64,000 nt of DNA from NCBI GenBank assembly GCA_030562195.1, contig CM060200.1:22731023-22795022 (forward strand), given 5' to 3'. The translations under genes and the position numbers were made by a program. Source of the stretch: Nipponacmea schrenckii. Its lineage: Eukaryota; Mollusca; Gastropoda; Lottiidae. Of this stretch, positions 1 to 10,700 are shown piece by piece. The notes below the pieces were generated by a model that saw only the letters and a program-made list of their open reading frames with translations, did not search any database and was not told where the DNA came from. The first letter of the stretch is position 1. Each line of letters opens with the position of its first letter.

Positions 1-298
1 CTTGGATATTGCTGAAACAGTAAATTTTTAAGAAATAAACAACTGTAGGTCTAATGATGTCAAGATTTTAAAGGGAGAGATTGACTATTTTGAGAGATCA
101 ATTGAACCTTGGTGTCAGTGTCAGAAACAAGCATTTGTCAGATAAGGTACTTGGTTATAGTATTCACTGTTAACTGTCAAATTTTGTGATGTTATTCTTA
201 ACAGTGTGTATTTATAATCTGTTAATGACATGACATGTATATAGGCCTAGGCTAATACAATCATCCTCGCCCACTTCCTGTACACACAGATGTCTACA

Positions 299-525
299 AT
301 ATATAGGCACAGCTTTATGGAACTACAATCACTGGTTAAAGTTTATGCGACGTTTCGGCGTCTTCCCCCGCTGTCCTCAGGCACAGAATGATAAGACATA
401 ATAGGCAACGATATATATACAATTGTACTTATCATTCTGTGCCTGGGGACGGCGGGGGAAACACGCCGAAACGTCCTGTAAACTTTAACCAGTGATTGTA
501 GTTCCATAATGCTGTGCCTATATAT
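299..525. repeat. Foldback element with ~97-bp inverted arms
   Basis: Two arms, 299-395 and 428-525, are near-perfect reverse complements around a 32-bp A+T-rich loop. Each arm runs from ATATATAGGCAC through a GCCGAAACGTC box to CTTATCATTCTG. The arms differ at a handful of bases, so the copy is fairly young or conserved. No coding capacity is credible; open frames inside are a by-product of the repeat. It resembles a foldback or MITE-type element. I see no clear target-site duplication and cannot assign a superfamily. Confidence 0.8.
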
Positions 526-563
526 CGTATTCACAATTGCTAAATGCCATTTAATGACTTCAG

Positions 564-1146
564 TTTGGACAGATATGGCTGGGGGAAGAGTCAGAAAAAC
601 TAAGCACCTAAAACTTGGGATTTTCCGTACATCCACGCGTGGGTTTTTTTTAAACGTATTTACAAACCTCTAATCCAGCAAACCTTAATATATTTGGAAA
701 GATGGATTTTTTTGTAGGTCAATCATACCATTTTTATCCCCCGACACATCTCAATCTACGCCTATGGCTGTGTCAAAGTTTGATTCAAGAATTTCAATTG
801 CTCAGTGGCCATTTCAAATTGCGCGCACATCCAAAATTCCGACATTACTGGGTCATAAAATGAAAGTACCAGATGACGGTTAGTTTGTGACCACGTGACC
901 GTATAACGTCGGAATTTTGGAATTGAAATTCTGGAAAAAACTTTGACGCAACCACAGGTGTGACATGGATGGTGTAGGGGGATAATGATGGTATGACTGA
1001 ACTACAAAAACATCCATCTTTCCAAATATGTCAAGGTTTAGTGGATTCAAGGAATGTAAAAATACCTTTAAAAACCCCGGTCCCCGGAGGTGTGGAAAAA
1101 GTTTTAGTCTAGTTTTTCTGACTCCCCCCAGACACATCTGTCAAAT
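564..1146. repeat. Imperfect foldback element, arms ~240 bp
   Basis: The left part (about 564-845) pairs, as reverse complement, with the right part (about 905-1146). Matching blocks include GGAAAGATGGAT against ATCCATCTTTCC, GTCAGAAAAACTA near both outer ends, and CCAAAATTCCGAC against GTCGGAATTTTGG near the centre. The arms carry many substitutions and small indels, so this copy is older than its neighbour at 299-525. No protein is recognisable in the frames it creates. Confidence 0.7.
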
Positions 1147-2480
1147 AGCTATCAGAGGCTGGGAATGGAGTCGGCAAGTTTCGGACTATTTCTTATATTT
1201 CACTTGGTGGAAGAGTTTTATCTTAATTATTCTACGTCCTGATTTACTGGAAATTTTCTTTAATATAAAAATTAACACACCCTTCTAATACGTATGTATT
1301 TCTTCTAACGGTTGATGCCATCATGAATATCTAATTTAAAACAACTTGATTTCCATTCAAAAAGTTCAATAATTTATTTATGTTTACATTCCAGCCATGT
1401 TGGATACGGATAGGCTAGCCTCTCTTATCCAGTCCCATCTTGTCTTGACATCTCACTGCATTCGGATTGGCTCAATCCACAGAGGAAAAAATATGGGGCG
1501 GTCCCGACTTAATATGCATTCCACACGTTTGTGTTTCTTTGTTATTATTATTATATAGGCCCTTTTCCACATTTATAATTCGTAAAATATTGCTATTTGT
1601 GTAGTCTCTCATGCCCAGACTGTTCCTGTCTAAAACTAGTATCTACAACTTTTCATTTGATTTTCTATTACAACATTATCAAATTTTATCAAGGGAGATA
1701 ACAACAATTAAGCTTCTTCGATTTGCAAGCCTCAAACTACTTACAACTAAATTTATTAAACTCTATGGTTTACATTTTACAACATCCAGTTATAAGCTTT
1801 TAAAACTGTATTATCGTTTAACTGTAACAAATTTGCTATTTCCAAATGTTTTTTCATTTCATATTTTTCCTGTGGATTTTACATTTTCAATTAATAGAGC
1901 CTAAAACTTAAATACCCAAATAATGTGTATGACTGGATGATATTGATAGAGGCTATAATGTTATTATTTCCTCTCCTCAAGAGGCTAGGAGTTAGATAAT
2001 GTTTCTGTTTATCAAAAAGAATGAGTGAATAAATCTTTTATAATATGTTCTGTGTGATGTAATTTTGTAGTTAACATGTATTCAAGACCCAAATTAACCC
2101 CCATAAATGGAGAATTTATTCCTTTAATTCAGAAAAGAGCATAACTTTTGTTTTATCTTATTTATTATTTACTCAATTTTCGAAACTTCAAAGATAATTG
2201 AAATACATATATATATATATAAATATTATGTAAGCAGCACTTTTCCGAGATAAGAACTTTGTATACAAGTATCATGTAAATATGACCAATAAACTGTATT
2301 ATTTAGTTCACTATCAGCATCCATAGTGTCATAAAAGATTTAACCAGTATGTGGTGTTATCTCAGAGAGATCCTGTTATAATTCCAATTTTATTACCATT
2401 ATTTGACTACTTTGAGCAATTCCATAGAGAATGATATTTTGCTAAAATTAGTTTCTGAAAGAAAATCAACAATTCATATT
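1147..2480. other. A+T-rich intergenic DNA, no gene seen
   Basis: I find no open frame with family similarity, no splice-bounded exon and no RNA gene. It holds short simple runs (ATT repeats near 1543, AT repeats near 2206) and the mollusc-type motif AAGGGAGATAAC at about 1692. A 97-codon plus-strand frame at 1611-1904 is rich in Phe, Leu and Lys, as expected of translated A+T-rich DNA, and is not called. Confidence 0.5.
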
Positions 2481-2497
2481 TAAACTGTTGATTTATA

Positions 2498-2503
2498 TTT
2501 ATT
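2498..2503 (-). terminator. Poly(A) signal of SARS1
   Basis: On the minus strand this reads AATAAA, 26 bases past the SARS1 stop codon. Position and exact hexamer fit a cleavage and polyadenylation signal. No genomic poly(A) tract follows it. Confidence 0.5.
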
Positions 2504-2528
2504 AAGCTAACATTTAAATACTATCACA

Positions 2529-4034
2529 TTATTTAATTTTCATTTTCGTTACTCCATCTCCAATATTTTCTTTATTTTTCTTTTGTTTTTTCAATTCTTG
2601 TTCATCTATTGGTGCAGGTTTCAGAAATGGAATCCTTTCTTTAATTTTTTCTGGCATGAACTTCCGTAAGATTTCTGGAACTACCACACCATCTTCGGTT
2701 TGGAAATTTTCAAGTATTGCGCAGATCACTCGAGTAGTTGCACACATAGTAGCATTCAACATATGTACATAATCAACTTCTTGATTCATTTTCTTTGTCT
2801 GTCCATACCGAACACGTAATCTTCTAGCTTGGTAGTCAGTACAGTTTGAACACGATACTAATTCTCTAAAGGCACCAGAGCCTGGGAACCATGCCTCTAA
2901 ATCCAGCTTCTTAGCTGCAGCATTATTCAATTCACCTGACACAATATTAACAACTCTGTAGGGAATTCCCAGAGATTGGATGAATTCTTCAGCATTCTGG
3001 ATCATTTGATCAAACATCTCCCAAGATATGTTGTCATGCGGTGAAGTAATACAGAACTGTTCCACCTTTTCAAACTGATGTACACGGAAAATACCCCGTG
3101 TATCCCTACCATGGGAGCCCACTTCTTGTCTAAAGCATGTTGAATAGCCAGCATATTTTAATGGTAATGATTCAGTAGGAATCCATTCATCTCGGTGAAA
3201 AGCAGCAATGGGTTGTTCAGATGTAGCAATTAAGTATTTCTCATCAATGCTTCCATCATCTTTATTTTCACTTCCTTTTCCTAAAACTTTATACAACTCT
3301 TCATCAAACTGAGCCAATTGAGCAACTTCTTGCATGACCTCTTTCCTCATGAAGAATGGAGTATAGAGCGGTTCATAACCATCATTATATAAGGAGGTCA
3401 ATGCATGGTTAATCAAAGCTTGTTCCAAGAATACAAGTGGTCCCTTCAAGAAATAACCTCTTCCTCCAGCAGCTACACAACCTCTTTCAGTATCAACACC
3501 ATCTACCATTACTACCAAATCAACATGTGAGTATTTCTTTCTTATTTCAGTATCTCCATAAGTCTTTTCAATTCCATTTTCATCTTCATTATTGCTGACT
3601 ATGACAGACTCGTGTAACATATTCCCGATTTCTCTCATTGTTTCATTTCTTAGAGTTTGAGCTTCATTCATCTCTGCATCATTCTTCTTCATCAAATCAT
3701 CAATGAGCAGTCGAATTTTCTTGATTTGTGTAACTGTCAATTCCTTTAATTTGTCAGCTGTCAAAGCTGTAATATTATCTGTGATTTCAGCAGGCAAGTT
3801 GTCATTATCTCCAACTGCTTCTTTTTTCTTCATTTTTTCACCAATAACTTTACTGCAGGCATTCTTGATTTTGTTATATTCGTCGGCTTTGAAACGTAAT
3901 TGACGCCACAAAACATCTTTTTCTACAACTTTATCAACCAATGTGACATCTTTGAATCTTTTGGACTGATTTTCTTTGATTTTAGCAGGATCTCCACCCT
4001 TTTCCGATCGAAACAGTTCAATATCAAGAACCAT
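2529..4034 (-). CDS. SARS1: Cytosolic seryl-tRNA synthetase, intronless
   Basis: Charges tRNA-Ser (and tRNA-Sec) with serine in the cytosol; class II aminoacyl-tRNA synthetase. The 501-residue frame is uninterrupted and collinear with animal SARS1 (about 514 residues). Seen: the eukaryotic N-terminus MVLDIELFR, a tRNA-binding helical arm around residues 30-130, the serine-pocket TSEQP at 271-275, class II motif 2 with [17 protein letters not shown] at 301-317, and motif 3 with NATMCATTR at 427-435 running to PEIL at 455. The C-terminus is a short Lys-rich tail without the extra UNE-S domain of vertebrate enzymes. The start is the family-typical first Met; a minus-strand AATAAA lies at 2498-2503. 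It sits head-to-head with MTREX, 674 bp away. Odd: no introns, although animal SARS1 genes are usually split and its neighbours here are intron-rich. Nothing shows decay, so I call it functional. Confidence 0.97.
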   Translation of the reverse strand: MVLDIELFRSEKGGDPAKIKENQSKRFKDVTLVDKVVEKDVLWRQLRFKADEYNKIKNACSKVIGEKMKKKEAVGDNDNLPAEITDNITALTADKLKELTVTQIKKIRLLIDDLMKKNDAEMNEAQTLRNETMREIGNMLHESVIVSNNEDENGIEKTYGDTEIRKKYSHVDLVVMVDGVDTERGCVAAGGRGYFLKGPLVFLEQALINHALTSLYNDGYEPLYTPFFMRKEVMQEVAQLAQFDEELYKVLGKGSENKDDGSIDEKYLIATSEQPIAAFHRDEWIPTESLPLKYAGYSTCFRQEVGSHGRDTRGIFRVHQFEKVEQFCITSPHDNISWEMFDQMIQNAEEFIQSLGIPYRVVNIVSGELNNAAAKKLDLEAWFPGSGAFRELVSCSNCTDYQARRLRVRYGQTKKMNQEVDYVHMLNATMCATTRVICAILENFQTEDGVVVPEILRKFMPEKIKERIPFLKPAPIDEQELKKQKKNKENIGDGVTKMKIK

Positions 4035-4708
4035 TTTTGTTGAATATTTTAATAAATAAGTATGTAATTATAACACTTGACTAACAAAATACAACGTGTA
4101 ACACCAATATTTATAAACGGAACTGTTTCACGCACCTTACATCAGCCGGCTATTACTTCCGGTTCAATCAAATTTCCTGGTAGTCTAAATCCTGGTTTTC
4201 TCGAAGCCTTCAATGTTTTAACTAATTGACAAAAGTTATCCGAAAAATACGGCAAACGGAAATGCTGTTTGGCATTGCCTCAGATGCAGGCAAAACAAAA
4301 ATAAATTAAAAATTTCAACCCTGACAATCAACTGTTTTTACAAGTTTCTTTAAAAAACCGATGTTACCGAATGTATGGGTTCATAGTTTTGTAAATACCG
4401 ATGTAACCGAATGCTTTGTTCGATTTAACTAAACCCATGAACTGTATACTGTTCGATGTAACTAAACCCATGCCTAATCTGAATATTTAATCCGCTCAGG
4501 CCAAATATTTCCTGATTGTCGTTTTAAAAAGCGAACTAATAAAGACCCGGGTTGCATTTAAAATTCAAATCAATAAGTAGAATAATTATTTTTATTTGCT
4601 TCGGAGCTAACGGAAGTTGTATTTCATCCGGTACACATGTTTCAATGTTTGTGTTTTCTTTCTGAAAGCCTAAAAGTGTGAATTTTGCTTTGAATAGAAT
4701 TGTCAATT
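4035..4708. promoter_or_regulatory. Divergent SARS1/MTREX promoter region
   Basis: The 674 bp between the two start codons must hold both promoters. An ETS/GABP-type core ACTTCCGG lies at 4155-4162 (CCGGAAGT on the SARS1 strand, about 120 bp before its ATG). A CGGAAGT lies at 4611-4617, about 92 bp before the MTREX ATG. Such sites are typical of TATA-less housekeeping promoters. No TATA box is obvious at either end. The middle has short direct repeats, described separately. Confidence 0.5.
4358..4473. repeat. Short direct repeats inside divergent promoter
   Basis: CCGATGTTACCGAATG (4358-4373) recurs as CCGATGTAACCGAATG (4398-4413). GTTCGATTTAACTAAACCC then recurs about 34 bp later as GTTCGATGTAACTAAACCC. 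Together these make two pairs of direct repeats at about 34-40 bp spacing. They could be regulatory or the worn end of a mobile element; the sequence does not decide. Confidence 0.55.
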
Positions 4709-7700
4709 ATGGCCGATGCATTTGGTGAAGACCTCTTTGGTGTTTTTGAAGATTCTTCTTCTGTTTCAAAGCCAGAAAAATCTTCAAAGACTAAGAACAA
4801 GAATAACGATGAGAAAAGGTAGGTCCTTTGCCCTCTACTCTACCTACGTCAATGAAAGTGAAACAAGGCCTAGTGGAAAGTGATAACTAGCTAAACACTT
4901 TACTGTAGGCCTGCTGATATTCTTTTTGAAAACTTGCTTACAATTCTAAGTTGTAGATGTAGGACAAGGCCTATCATTTCAATATACATTACCGTAACTA
5001 TTACCGTGCCACAGAAGATTGTAAAGTGTGTTTTTAACTGATTTTAATTGGTTCCAGAACGACTTTACTCTTTAGCCTTGATAATATTGTGATACATTAT
5101 TGACGCACGATAAACAAAACAAATGTTTTATTCTTTTAGTTACCAGTACTTTTTTTTAATCTTTACAATAGTCTCTGATAAAAAAATTGACATTTGTTGA
5201 ATTTTGAAGAGAAAAATTTTGATTAGGCCTTTATGATTTCAGTGGTATCCAGTTAAAACGGTAACATGTCAAAACGGTAACAAATTTTATTAGTTAAAAC
5301 GGTAACAACTCCACCAAAACGGTAACAAAAATTTTCGGTTAAAACGGTAACAACTCCACCAAAACGGTAACAGATATTTTGGTGAATAAAAATAATTTAT
5401 TTTGTACATTTCTTTAATGATTGTGAAAATGTATGCAGAGGTCTACTATGTACGCACCACGTCCGACGAAGAATAAGTTGACAAAACAGACACACCTTAA
5501 TTTTTAGTGCTAAAACCGTTTATTGTAAGATATTGTCTCTATCGTACTGAGGCCTGCATGTAAACTATTTATGTATTTCTTTAATGTATGGGCTCTTTGT
5601 AATCTGTACAAAAAAAGAAGGTTGGGTAAATAATTTCTGAACTGTCAGAAGTGTTCAAAGACATCACGTGAGCAGTGCATTACGAGTATCTGTGAGGTGG
5701 TTGCGTTCGATTTTGGCTCCTGGCCGACACCCCCAATTACAATGGCAAACGACTAAAAGAGGGCATAACGCGCTAAACCCCACTTTACTGTAAGGCAAGT
5801 GAACTTTTCAAAAATTGCTTAAAAAATTCTAAGTTGAGCGTCGGACAAGGCCTATCATTTCTGATTTTTAATTAAAAAAACTTTTAAACCGTTTTAATAG
5901 ATGGGATTACTAAAGTGTGTTGTCAGAAACTTTTTAATTAGGTTGTCGGAACGACTTTATTCTTTATCATTGGCAAAGATTTTTTGATTCTTTAATTGAT
6001 TGCACGTTTAAAAAAACAAATTATTTTATTTCGTTATTTTTTAACCAAATACTTTTTTTAATTTTAAAAGTTTTAAACAAAATTTTGACCGTTTTTTGGG
6101 AATTTTGAAATAAAAAGTTTTAAATTTACCTTTTAAGGGATTTTTCAGTACCTTATTATGCTTTTTAAATAATCAATATCCATACACAGGGCAGAAGACC
6201 TTTTACATCAAATAATACAGAAAAGACCTGTTCAGGACATATCCCAGGATGAAGAGACAGAAATTAAGAAACAAAAAACTATAGTGGATGAAATCAGGTA
6301 TATCTTTTAATTTTAATATGTAATATTCACATATCATTTTGTCTGGGCAATGCCATGCTGTTTGCAATGATGGAAATTTCACCATTATAATTATTATATT
6401 AACAATATTTTTAAAGCCCTCCTTTCATCAAATACCAGTCAACTCAGGGACAAGTCAACTCGGGGACAGTTAACTCGGAGACAAAGTGAGTTAACTCGGG
6501 TACAACCATAAGTTAATTCGGAGACAACTTCGAGTTAACTCAGAGATAATATATATTATTGGAATAAAGGTGATATCTTAAAAACCTTTTGGTTTCGAAT
6601 TCCCGATCATGCGATCGGAACTTCTTTTAAACATGATTTCGGTAGTAAGCGAGACCAACGGTAGATTGTTTTTAACGGTTGGAACTTCCTTTAAACATAG
6701 TTTCGGTAAATCTAGGCCCGATTAAACGATTAACAAACTTATTAATTAATAAAGAAAACATTATTACTGATACGTGTGATCGGAACTTCTTTTAAACCGA
6801 GATCAGCGGTAATGTACTTGTCCGATGCCTGACTTATGAAATTTTGTTTGTCGGCACATTTTATGAATAATGTTGAACTTGTTTGACAGTCTGTTTGGAA
6901 TTTGCGGCGTTCGATGCTTTCTTCGTATCATTTTCTATTGAAATCATGGTGGAGTTGTCTATCCGGGAGCAAAAATCGAATGCATCCACCTTGCAGATTC
7001 GCGTAAATATGCACTGCTCATGAAATGTCCTTCAATATTTCAAAGACAAAAACCGCTCAACAAAATTCTAAATTGCTATCAAATTTCGACCTATAGAGCA
7101 GAAAACTACTATTCAATACATGAATTAATTCGGACGCTTTATAATCCATTAATTAACAATGATCAGCGATCATTTAATTAACTGAAAGAGCAGAAGCATT
7201 TGAACTTTGACATCTACAAACCGAAAGTAGAATATAATGATTAGCTGATATAAATAGATAGATCTTTTATTGTTCAATCAGGCAACCGGATACTAAAAAA
7301 TGAACTAAAGATATGATAACGGCATCGGTAAATTTGTCCCCGGATTGACTGGAGAATATTGTCTCCGAGTTTAATTTTGTCTCCGAGTTAACTAACAAAA
7401 ATGTGTCTCCCGGTTGACATGTACCCGAGTTGACCGAGTACCCTTTCATCATAGGTAAATAAGTGGACATATAAAAATCCATATCAAAATAGCAAATAAT
7501 TAAGATATTCAATTATCAATGGAAAATGTTAATTGAATTAAATAACAGTATATTAAAAAATAGATTTTATTAACAATAGATTTAAGACAAGTTCAACTTC
7601 AGACAGCAGCATTATTCTACTCTTCTTCCATTTCCAAATGTCAAGGAATCTTTAACATTTACAACCTGTAGCACAAATGACATATGAAATGGTTTTAATT

Positions 7701-10700
7701 GTGAATTTCTAATAAAAATATTGAAGGTTATTAATTTTGATTTTATCGTATATTCCAGTACATTTGATACTATGCCTAGAATACAGATTCATACTGTAGA
7801 AACAGTTGAAGCCTGTTTACATGAGGTGAGATGTATTATTCATTCATATTCAGATATTTATAGAAGTCATATAAAAGTGATATAAGATTTACCTGTCGAA
7901 TCTAGAACCAAAGTGTGTTATGTCCCTTTGATTATCCTATTGCAGATTGAGATGTTTTGTTTTGAACTTTTGTCACTAGACACTAAACAAATTATTCTGT
8001 ATCTTGATCAGATTGATTCTTTTGACAAAAATAATTTATATCATTTGTTACAGGTTGCTATTCCACCAGATGCAGAATTTACACCATTGAAACCTCCACC
8101 AGATAAACCTGCCCAGGAATATCCCTTTATTTTAGATCCTTTTCAAAAAGAAGCCATATTATGTTTGGAGAATTATCAGTCTGTTTTAGTTTCTGCTCAT
8201 ACATCAGCTGGTAAAACTGTGGTTGCTGTGTAAGTATTGATAGAAGCTATCTTATCTACATTCTAAGTTTACCTGTTATATGCCCTTAAATGGTTGATAG
8301 ATATTTTAAACAAAAGAATTATTAATTATAAAAGATGTAAGCCTCACATACACAGAATCAATGAATCCATAATAGGGTATCTGTCATCAATTGTCACATG
8401 CTTGGGTCTTACTCACAAAATGTGTATGGTTGATAAAGAATAAATCAATATGTCCCAGGTTTCTGAACCCAATATTGTACCCATCTCTAGCCTCTAGCAT
8501 GCAGATATGTTCCTTGTTTGTGATAAAAGAAGTCCTTGAAATTATTGATTTACTTCCCTTTATGATAGGTATGCTATAGCCATGTCATTACGAGAGAAAC
8601 AAAGGGTTATCTATACATCACCTATTAAAGCTTTGAGTAATCAGAAATATCGAGAACTATATGAGGAATTTCAAGATGTAGGATTAATGACTGGTGATGT
8701 TACTATTAATCCCACTGCTAGTGTTTTAGTGATGACTACTGAGGTATTTTATATCTTTTATTTTTACGTACGCCCACATGAAAATGTGGATGTATATTGC
8801 CATCACCCCTGTCGTCCGTCGGTACGTCCGTCCGTCAACAATTACTTGTGTATGCGATACAGGCCAGAGTTTTTATCCGATTTGAATGAAACTTGGTATG
8901 TGTATTCATCTTGATAATATCTCGGACAAGTTAAAAAATGGCACGATTCCAGATGTCGGTTTATGAGTTTGGGCCCTTGATTAAATGAAAAAAACGTTAA
9001 AATTTACTTGTGTACGCAATAGAAGCTGTAGTTTTTATCCAATTTGAATGAAACTTGGTATGTGTATTCATCTTGATAATATCTCGGACAAGTTCGAAAA
9101 TGGCACGATTCCATATGTCGGTTTATGAGTTATGGCCCTTGATTAAATGGAAAAAAGTTAAAATTTACTTGTGTACGCAATAGAAGCTGTAGTTTTCATC
9201 TGATTTGAATGAAACTTGGTATGTGTATTCATCTTAATAATATCTCGGACAAGTTCAAAAATGGCACGATTCCAGATGTCGGTTTATGAGTTATGGCCCT
9301 TGATTAAATGAAAAAACGTTAAAATTTACTTGTGTATGCAATAGAAGCTGTAGTTTTCATCCGATTTGAATGAAACTTGGTATGTGTATTCATCTTGATA
9401 ATATCTCGGACAAGTTCAAAAATGGCACGATTCCAGATGTCGGTTTATGAGTTATGGCCCTTGATTAAATGAAAAAACGTTAATTTTTACTTGTGTACAC
9501 AATAGAAGCTATAGTTTGCATCCGATTTTAATGAAACTTGGCATGTGTATTCATCTTGATAATATCTCAGACAAATTTGAAAATGGCACGATTCCAGATG
9601 TCGGTTTATGAGTTATGGCCCTTGATTAAATGAAAAAACGTTAAAATGTACTTGTGTATGCAATAGAAGCTATAGAAGCTATAGTTTTCATCCGATATGA
9701 ATGAAACTTGGTATGTGTATTCATCTTGATAATGTCACGCATGATGCCTGTTTATTGCCATTGATTAAATGAGAAAATGTTAAAATTTACTTGTGTACGC
9801 AATAGAAGCTGTAATTTTTATCCGATTTGAATGAAACTTGGTATGTGTATTCATCTTAATAACATCTCGGACAAGTTCAAAAATGGTGCGATTCCAGATG
9901 TCGGTTTATGAGTTATTGCCCTGGATTAAATAAAAAAAACATGGAATATTCTGTTTGTTGAAGTGGGCCTATTTTACCTTGCCTGGCAAGCTATCTTTTG
10001 GTAATGTATTTAGAACTAATTATTATGTTAGATAACTCCACAATTTATTAAAATTTGATTGATATGCAAGGCTAAATATATTTTCAAAGTAATTAAAAAA
10101 AATTATTTTTACAAATTGGATTATACAATCATACATATTTATAGAGAGAAAGTGTGTGTGGTAGAGTTCAATAGAAAGTTAAGGGTTCTGAAAATTACAG
10201 GTCTGGCACACTATATCCAGTCTTGAGAATTTGACATTTCATTTTGCTATTGCACTCTTTCTTTGAGCAGTGTTATTAAAATCAGTGGGCATATTCTTAG
10301 ACTATTTGTGTTCTCCATTCTCTATACAGACAAAAATGTATTTCTTTCTCAGATTTTAAGAAGTATGTTATATAGAGGATCTGAGATAATGAGAGAAGTG
10401 GCCTGGGTTATATTTGATGAAATTCATTACATGAGAGATAAAGGTTAGTAGTAACATAGTCGGAAAATTAACGTCTGGTTCAATTTTACTATCAAATGAT
10501 GAATAGAGAAGAAGAATAAATAATGAAGTATATTACAGGAATATCTTCATAGCTGTTGTAGGTGGAATCCAAGACCACTATCTGTTACATACAGCTGGGC
10601 AGTTCAGGTCTGCTTCGGATATTTCACATTGTAGAATCTAATGTAAAAATTATTTTTTTGAATTTTTAAGAACGTGGAGTTGTATGGGAAGAAACTATAA

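Noticed and set aside
349..475. Hammerhead-ribozyme-like core (CTGAGGAC ... GCCGAAAC) in the foldback arms, as in some Penelope-type elements
   Set aside because: The left arm's minus strand fits the CUGANGA and GAAA boxes, but stem II is imperfect and no stem I pairing exists around the core. The right arm also has a mismatch in the core. Similarity is probably chance or a dead relic.
343..1288. Open frames of 85-97 codons on both strands
   Set aside because: They arise from the two foldback repeats; their peptides echo each other because the arms are reverse complements.
1611..1904. 97-codon plus-strand frame
   Set aside because: Composition is that of translated A+T-rich DNA; no motif, no splice context, no similarity.
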